Below, piece after piece: positions 6,629-8,919 of a stretch of 8,919 nt of DNA (the first letter of the stretch is position 1; each line of letters opens with the position of its first letter). Below the pieces are notes generated by a model. The model saw only the letters and a program-made list of their open reading frames with translations. It searched no databases and was not told the DNA's origin. This DNA comes from Deltaproteobacteria bacterium (GTDB lineage Bacteria; Desulfobacterota_B; Binatia; UBA9968), in contig JAPUHZ010000094.1 of assembly GCA_027297485.1 (NCBI GenBank), positions 1 to 8,919 on the forward strand, written 5' to 3'. The translations under genes were made by a program, and so were the position numbers.

Positions 6629-8654
6629 CCTGCGACCGCGCCGCTAAGGTTTGGACCAGCGCCTTGAAGGTCTTCGCCTGAGGATGGTTCGGTTCAAGCT
6701 CAAGGACTTTCCGGAGATGCCCCAGCGCATCGTTCTGCTCCGCCCTTCCCAAATAGAGCATAGCGAGATTCAAGTGGGCTTCGACGTGTTTCGAGTCGAT
6801 CCGCAGCACCGACTGGTATGCCTCAATGGCCTTGTCGATCTCCGCCTGTTTCTGATAAATGACGCCCAGATTACGGTAGGCCAACAGGTAATCCGGATCA
6901 AGCTCCAGAGTTCTCAAGTACTGCTCGACGGCCTTTTGCAACAGGCCTTTTTTATAGAAGGCCGTACCCAATTCGTGATGTGCCTTGGCATAGCGCGGCC
7001 TGAAGCGGACGGCCAACCGAAATGCATCCATGGCCTGGTCAACCAACCCTTGTTGCCCTAATACCCTCCCAAGATTGAAATGCCCCCGGGCAAAGTCCGG
7101 CTTGAGCCGGATGGTCTCCTGATAAGCCGCCCGGGCTTTTTCCAACTGACCCAACTTATAGTACGCGTTCCCCAGATGGTTATGCGCCTGCAGGTTTCTA
7201 GGCCAGATTTGTAAGGCCTTCTGGAAGTGCACGCTGGCTTTTTCGAGTTCTCCGCGTCTCGCATACGTTGTTCCGAGATTGTCGTGAGCCCGTGAGCTAT
7301 TCGGCGCGGTCTTGACCGTTTTCTTCCACAACGTCATGTCGTCCCGCCAATCGCCATTGCGGACCACCGTGCGCACCGAAAAGAGCAGCACGAGAATGCC
7401 GAAGGCTGCATAGGCGTAGGTTCGAGTCGAGGCAGAGGCGATGAATCTTTCGAATCCAAGGGCGACCAGTAGGCAAAAGCCGACCGAGGGGAGGTAGAGA
7501 TAATGCTCGGCCATCAGCTCATGATGGGGCACAATATGACTGCCCGGCAGGAGAGTGATGAAAAACCAGAGGCCGCAGAAGGCCAATGCTTTATTTTTCT
7601 GTAACGCCTTGAGAATGCCTATAAAGATTAATACAAGCAAGGTCACGGCCAGCATCGCGGACGGTTCCAATATCGATCTGGTCACGGGAAAGGCGTTGTA
7701 GGAATAGTCGGCATTCAGAGTCATGGGAAAGCCCAGCAGCGTGATATAGGAAATGAAGATCCTGCATACAGTGAGGAAGTGTAAGACATAGTTGCTGCCG
7801 TAGAGGCCTTCCATCCGGCTGGGGTTATGAATGAAGACTTTCTCGATCAGGTAGAGACCGGCGACGAGAAAGATGGGCAGGTAGAGATACGGATACTTGC
7901 GTACGACCGACCACAGCGTCGCGAAAATGGCTCGCAGGAAGGCTAGATCGATTCTCGGTTGAGTTGTCGGAAAATGAGTGTAAAAGTCATAACACAGAAA
8001 CATGAGCGGCAAGGTGATCACCAGCTCCTTGGTGAAAAGCCCCAGCACAAATGCGGCAAATACAACAACGACATACCTCACCTGGGCACGAGCCCGGTAG
8101 CGCAAAAAAGCATAAAACCCCAACAAATAAAAGAGTGTGGACAGCACATCCCGCCGGCCCGCAATATATGTTACCGAGTCTGTCTGAATTGGATGGACAG
8201 CAAAGAGCACAGCCGCCAAGAGGGCGACTCTGGGATTTCTCAATATTTGCCAAATGATCAGGTAAACCAGGAAAGAAGTAATGATATGATATACGACATT
8301 CGCGAGGTGATAGCCTCTGGGATCCAGGCCGAAGAAGAAGTAATCAAAGCTGTAGGAGACGAACCGCACAGGGCGGTAGCGACGGGGTGAGTCGCCAAAG
8401 CCGAGAATCTCTGGAATCCTGCTTAAACTGCGTATCTGACGATTTTCTACGACCAGATCATAATCGTCAAAAACAAACTTATTTTGCAGCGCATTCATGT
8501 ATATGAGGCCAGAGAGGACGGTAAGCACCACGAGGGCAAATAGTGTGCTGGAGGTGGGGCCATACCCCGGCCAGGGCGTGGGTCTCGCCCCAGGTGCCGG
8601 AGTCCTGGTCCCTCCGGGTGCCATTCTGCGCTTGTTGCCGCGTACCTTTCCCAT
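6618..8654 (-). CDS. TMTC-like GT-C membrane protein with six C-terminal TPRs
   Basis: A 678-residue polytopic membrane protein. It resembles the eukaryotic TMTC family, which O-mannosylates proteins from dolichol-phosphate-mannose. After an Arg/Pro/Gly-rich tail (1-35) the first helix (about 36-56) leads to an exposed FVFDDYDLV (60-68), the acidic pair expected in a GT-C first loop. Further TMTC-like blocks are YRPVRFVSYSFDYFF (93-107), GYHLANVVYH (114-123), FAVHPIQTDSV (151-161) with AGRRDVLSTLFYLLG (165-179), FTKE (207-210) and AEHYLYLPSVGFC (382-394). I count roughly 11-12 membrane helices. Six 34-residue TPRs run from about 454 to 657, each with the G/A-Y-G-A-P pattern, presumably outside the membrane. 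The ATG is the first start after an in-frame TGA; its ribosome site AAGG sits very close and lies inside a hairpin. Substrate (protein or lipid) is unknown. Bacterial TPR-GT-C proteins of untested function are a fair alternative. Confidence 0.9.
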   Translation of the reverse strand: MGKVRGNKRRMAPGGTRTPAPGARPTPWPGYGPTSSTLFALVVLTVLSGLIYMNALQNKFVFDDYDLVVENRQIRSLSRIPEILGFGDSPRRYRPVRFVSYSFDYFFFGLDPRGYHLANVVYHIITSFLVYLIIWQILRNPRVALLAAVLFAVHPIQTDSVTYIAGRRDVLSTLFYLLGFYAFLRYRARAQVRYVVVVFAAFVLGLFTKELVITLPLMFLCYDFYTHFPTTQPRIDLAFLRAIFATLWSVVRKYPYLYLPIFLVAGLYLIEKVFIHNPSRMEGLYGSNYVLHFLTVCRIFISYITLLGFPMTLNADYSYNAFPVTRSILEPSAMLAVTLLVLIFIGILKALQKNKALAFCGLWFFITLLPGSHIVPHHELMAEHYLYLPSVGFCLLVALGFERFIASASTRTYAYAAFGILVLLFSVRTVVRNGDWRDDMTLWKKTVKTAPNSSRAHDNLGTTYARRGELEKASVHFQKALQIWPRNLQAHNHLGNAYYKLGQLEKARAAYQETIRLKPDFARGHFNLGRVLGQQGLVDQAMDAFRLAVRFRPRYAKAHHELGTAFYKKGLLQKAVEQYLRTLELDPDYLLAYRNLGVIYQKQAEIDKAIEAYQSVLRIDSKHVEAHLNLAMLYLGRAEQNDALGHLRKVLELEPNHPQAKTFKALVQTLAARSQDAK

Positions 8655-8656
8655 AT

Positions 8657-8678
8657 CCTTAAATCAGGCCGTTTAAGG
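8657..8678 (-). promoter_or_regulatory. Inverted repeat burying the ribosome binding site of the TMTC-like gene
   Basis: On the minus strand CCTTAAA (8678-8672) and TTTAAGG (8663-8657) are perfect 7-base inverted arms around an 8-base loop, CGGCCTGA. The downstream arm holds AAGG, the only Shine-Dalgarno-like bases, two bases from the ATG at 8654. As RNA it would form a short stem hiding the ribosome binding site. As DNA it could instead be an operator. The sequence alone does not decide between the two. Confidence 0.45.
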
Positions 8679-8690
8679 TCTGTCAGCTCT

Positions 8691-8720
8691 GTATTACTCT
8701 ATCGGGTGTCGCGAATTCAA
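8691..8720 (-). promoter_or_regulatory. Possible sigma-70-type promoter for the glycan operon
   Basis: The minus strand has TTGAAT (8720-8715) and TAATAC (8696-8691) separated by 18 bases. The -35 matches 4 of 6 consensus bases and the -10 only 3 of 6, so this is weak. Its attraction is the place: a start near 8684 would give a leader of about 30 bases containing the whole hairpin at 8657-8678. No better promoter was seen in the 113-base divergent gap. Confidence 0.2.
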
Positions 8721-8726
8721 GCGTCG

Positions 8727-8744
8727 CCTTTTTTTTGAAAAAGG
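8727..8744. repeat. AT-rich inverted repeat in the divergent gap
   Basis: CCTTTTT (8727-8733) and AAAAAGG (8738-8744) are perfect 7-base inverted arms around TTTG. The left arm runs into a tract of eight T (8729-8736). It could be a weak protein site, a degraded terminator-like element, or chance in a low-complexity stretch. The homopolymer is also a place where sequencing or assembly errors happen. Confidence 0.35.
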
Positions 8745-8767
8745 GTAACGATGTCGACATCAATACC

Positions 8768-8919
8768 ATGGATTTCAAGGACTTAAAGACCACCGAACAG
8801 CTGTGCGTGCAGTGCCACCGGGGGGCAGATCGCATCGACTTGGATCACGCCGATGCCACCTGTACGGACTGCCATAACACGTTTCAGCGCACCCGCGGTG
8901 CCGCGTCGCGTGTCGTACA
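8768..8919 (+). CDS. Multiheme c-type cytochrome fragment, cut by window edge
   Basis: In this plus-strand frame the translation is open to the right edge and has two heme-binding CxxCH motifs 19 residues apart: CVQCH (bases 8804-8818) and CTDCH (8861-8875). A histidine at residue 27 (counted from the ATG at 8768) could be an axial ligand. The close motif spacing is typical of periplasmic multiheme cytochromes used in electron transfer. The ATG at 8768 is only the first in-frame ATG. The frame is open back to 8663, after a TAA at 8660-8662, with a TTG at 8735 as the only other plausible start. No start gives a signal peptide, which c-type cytochromes need to reach the heme ligation machinery. 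The piece may therefore be a truncated gene or a misjoined assembly edge. The gene is divergent from the glycan operon and probably unrelated to it. Confidence 0.6.
   Translation, partial: MDFKDLKTTEQLCVQCHRGADRIDLDHADATCTDCHNTFQRTRGAASRVV

Noticed and set aside
8751..8786. Plus-strand mini-frame of 11 codons with a well-spaced AAGGG before its ATG
   Set aside because: The peptide has no motif and ends inside the cytochrome frame. It might be a leader peptide, but one good ribosome site is not enough to call a gene, and it gives no signal peptide to the cytochrome.
1..8919. tRNA, rRNA, CRISPR array, insertion sequence or transposase
   Set aside because: No tandem direct repeats, transposase motifs, terminal inverted repeats or structural RNA signatures were seen. 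The region is almost fully coding apart from the gaps at 5609-5677 and 8655-8767.

Overview
The window holds most of one minus-strand operon for making and decorating a cell-surface glycan. Genes read from high to low coordinates. The operon runs off the left edge. At the right edge lies a plus-strand fragment of a multiheme c-type cytochrome. Seven minus-strand genes are packed together, five of the six junctions being short overlaps or a 9-base gap, with one longer 69-base gap. This implies one transcript with translational coupling.

Layout in transcription order: (1) 8654-6618, a large membrane protein with six C-terminal TPRs, resembling eukaryotic TMTC O-mannosyltransferases; (2) 6628-5678, a DPM1/GtrB-type family 2 glycosyltransferase with two membrane helices; (3) 5608-4442, a Glu/Leu/Phe/Val (ELFV) dehydrogenase family protein; (4) 4476-3136, a polysaccharide pyruvyl transferase; (5) 3149-1866, a CapK/PaaK-type adenylate-forming protein; (6) 1856-729, a family 4 glycosyltransferase; (7) 736 to the left edge, a family 2 glycosyltransferase cut by the window.

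How the genes could work together (inference): gene 2 charges a polyprenyl phosphate with a sugar, and gene 1 uses that donor outside the membrane. Genes 6 and 7 build a glycan on the cytoplasmic side, and genes 4 and 5 add acidic or acyl groups. The ELFV dehydrogenase is the odd member. It keeps the catalytic lysine and aspartate but lacks the lysine that binds the glutamate side chain, so it probably acts on another amino or keto acid, perhaps one destined for the glycan. No flippase, polymerase or export gene is in view.

The organism is a bacterium of moderately high GC. Multiheme cytochrome next to polyprenyl-linked glycosylation would suit a respiratory lineage such as Nitrospirota, Methylomirabilota or Desulfobacterota, but this is a guess from gene content. 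Most of the window is ordinary glycan biosynthesis. The points worth a second look are the DPM1/TMTC-like pair, the atypical dehydrogenase, a hairpin that would bury the ribosome binding site of the first gene, and a cytochrome fragment without a signal peptide.
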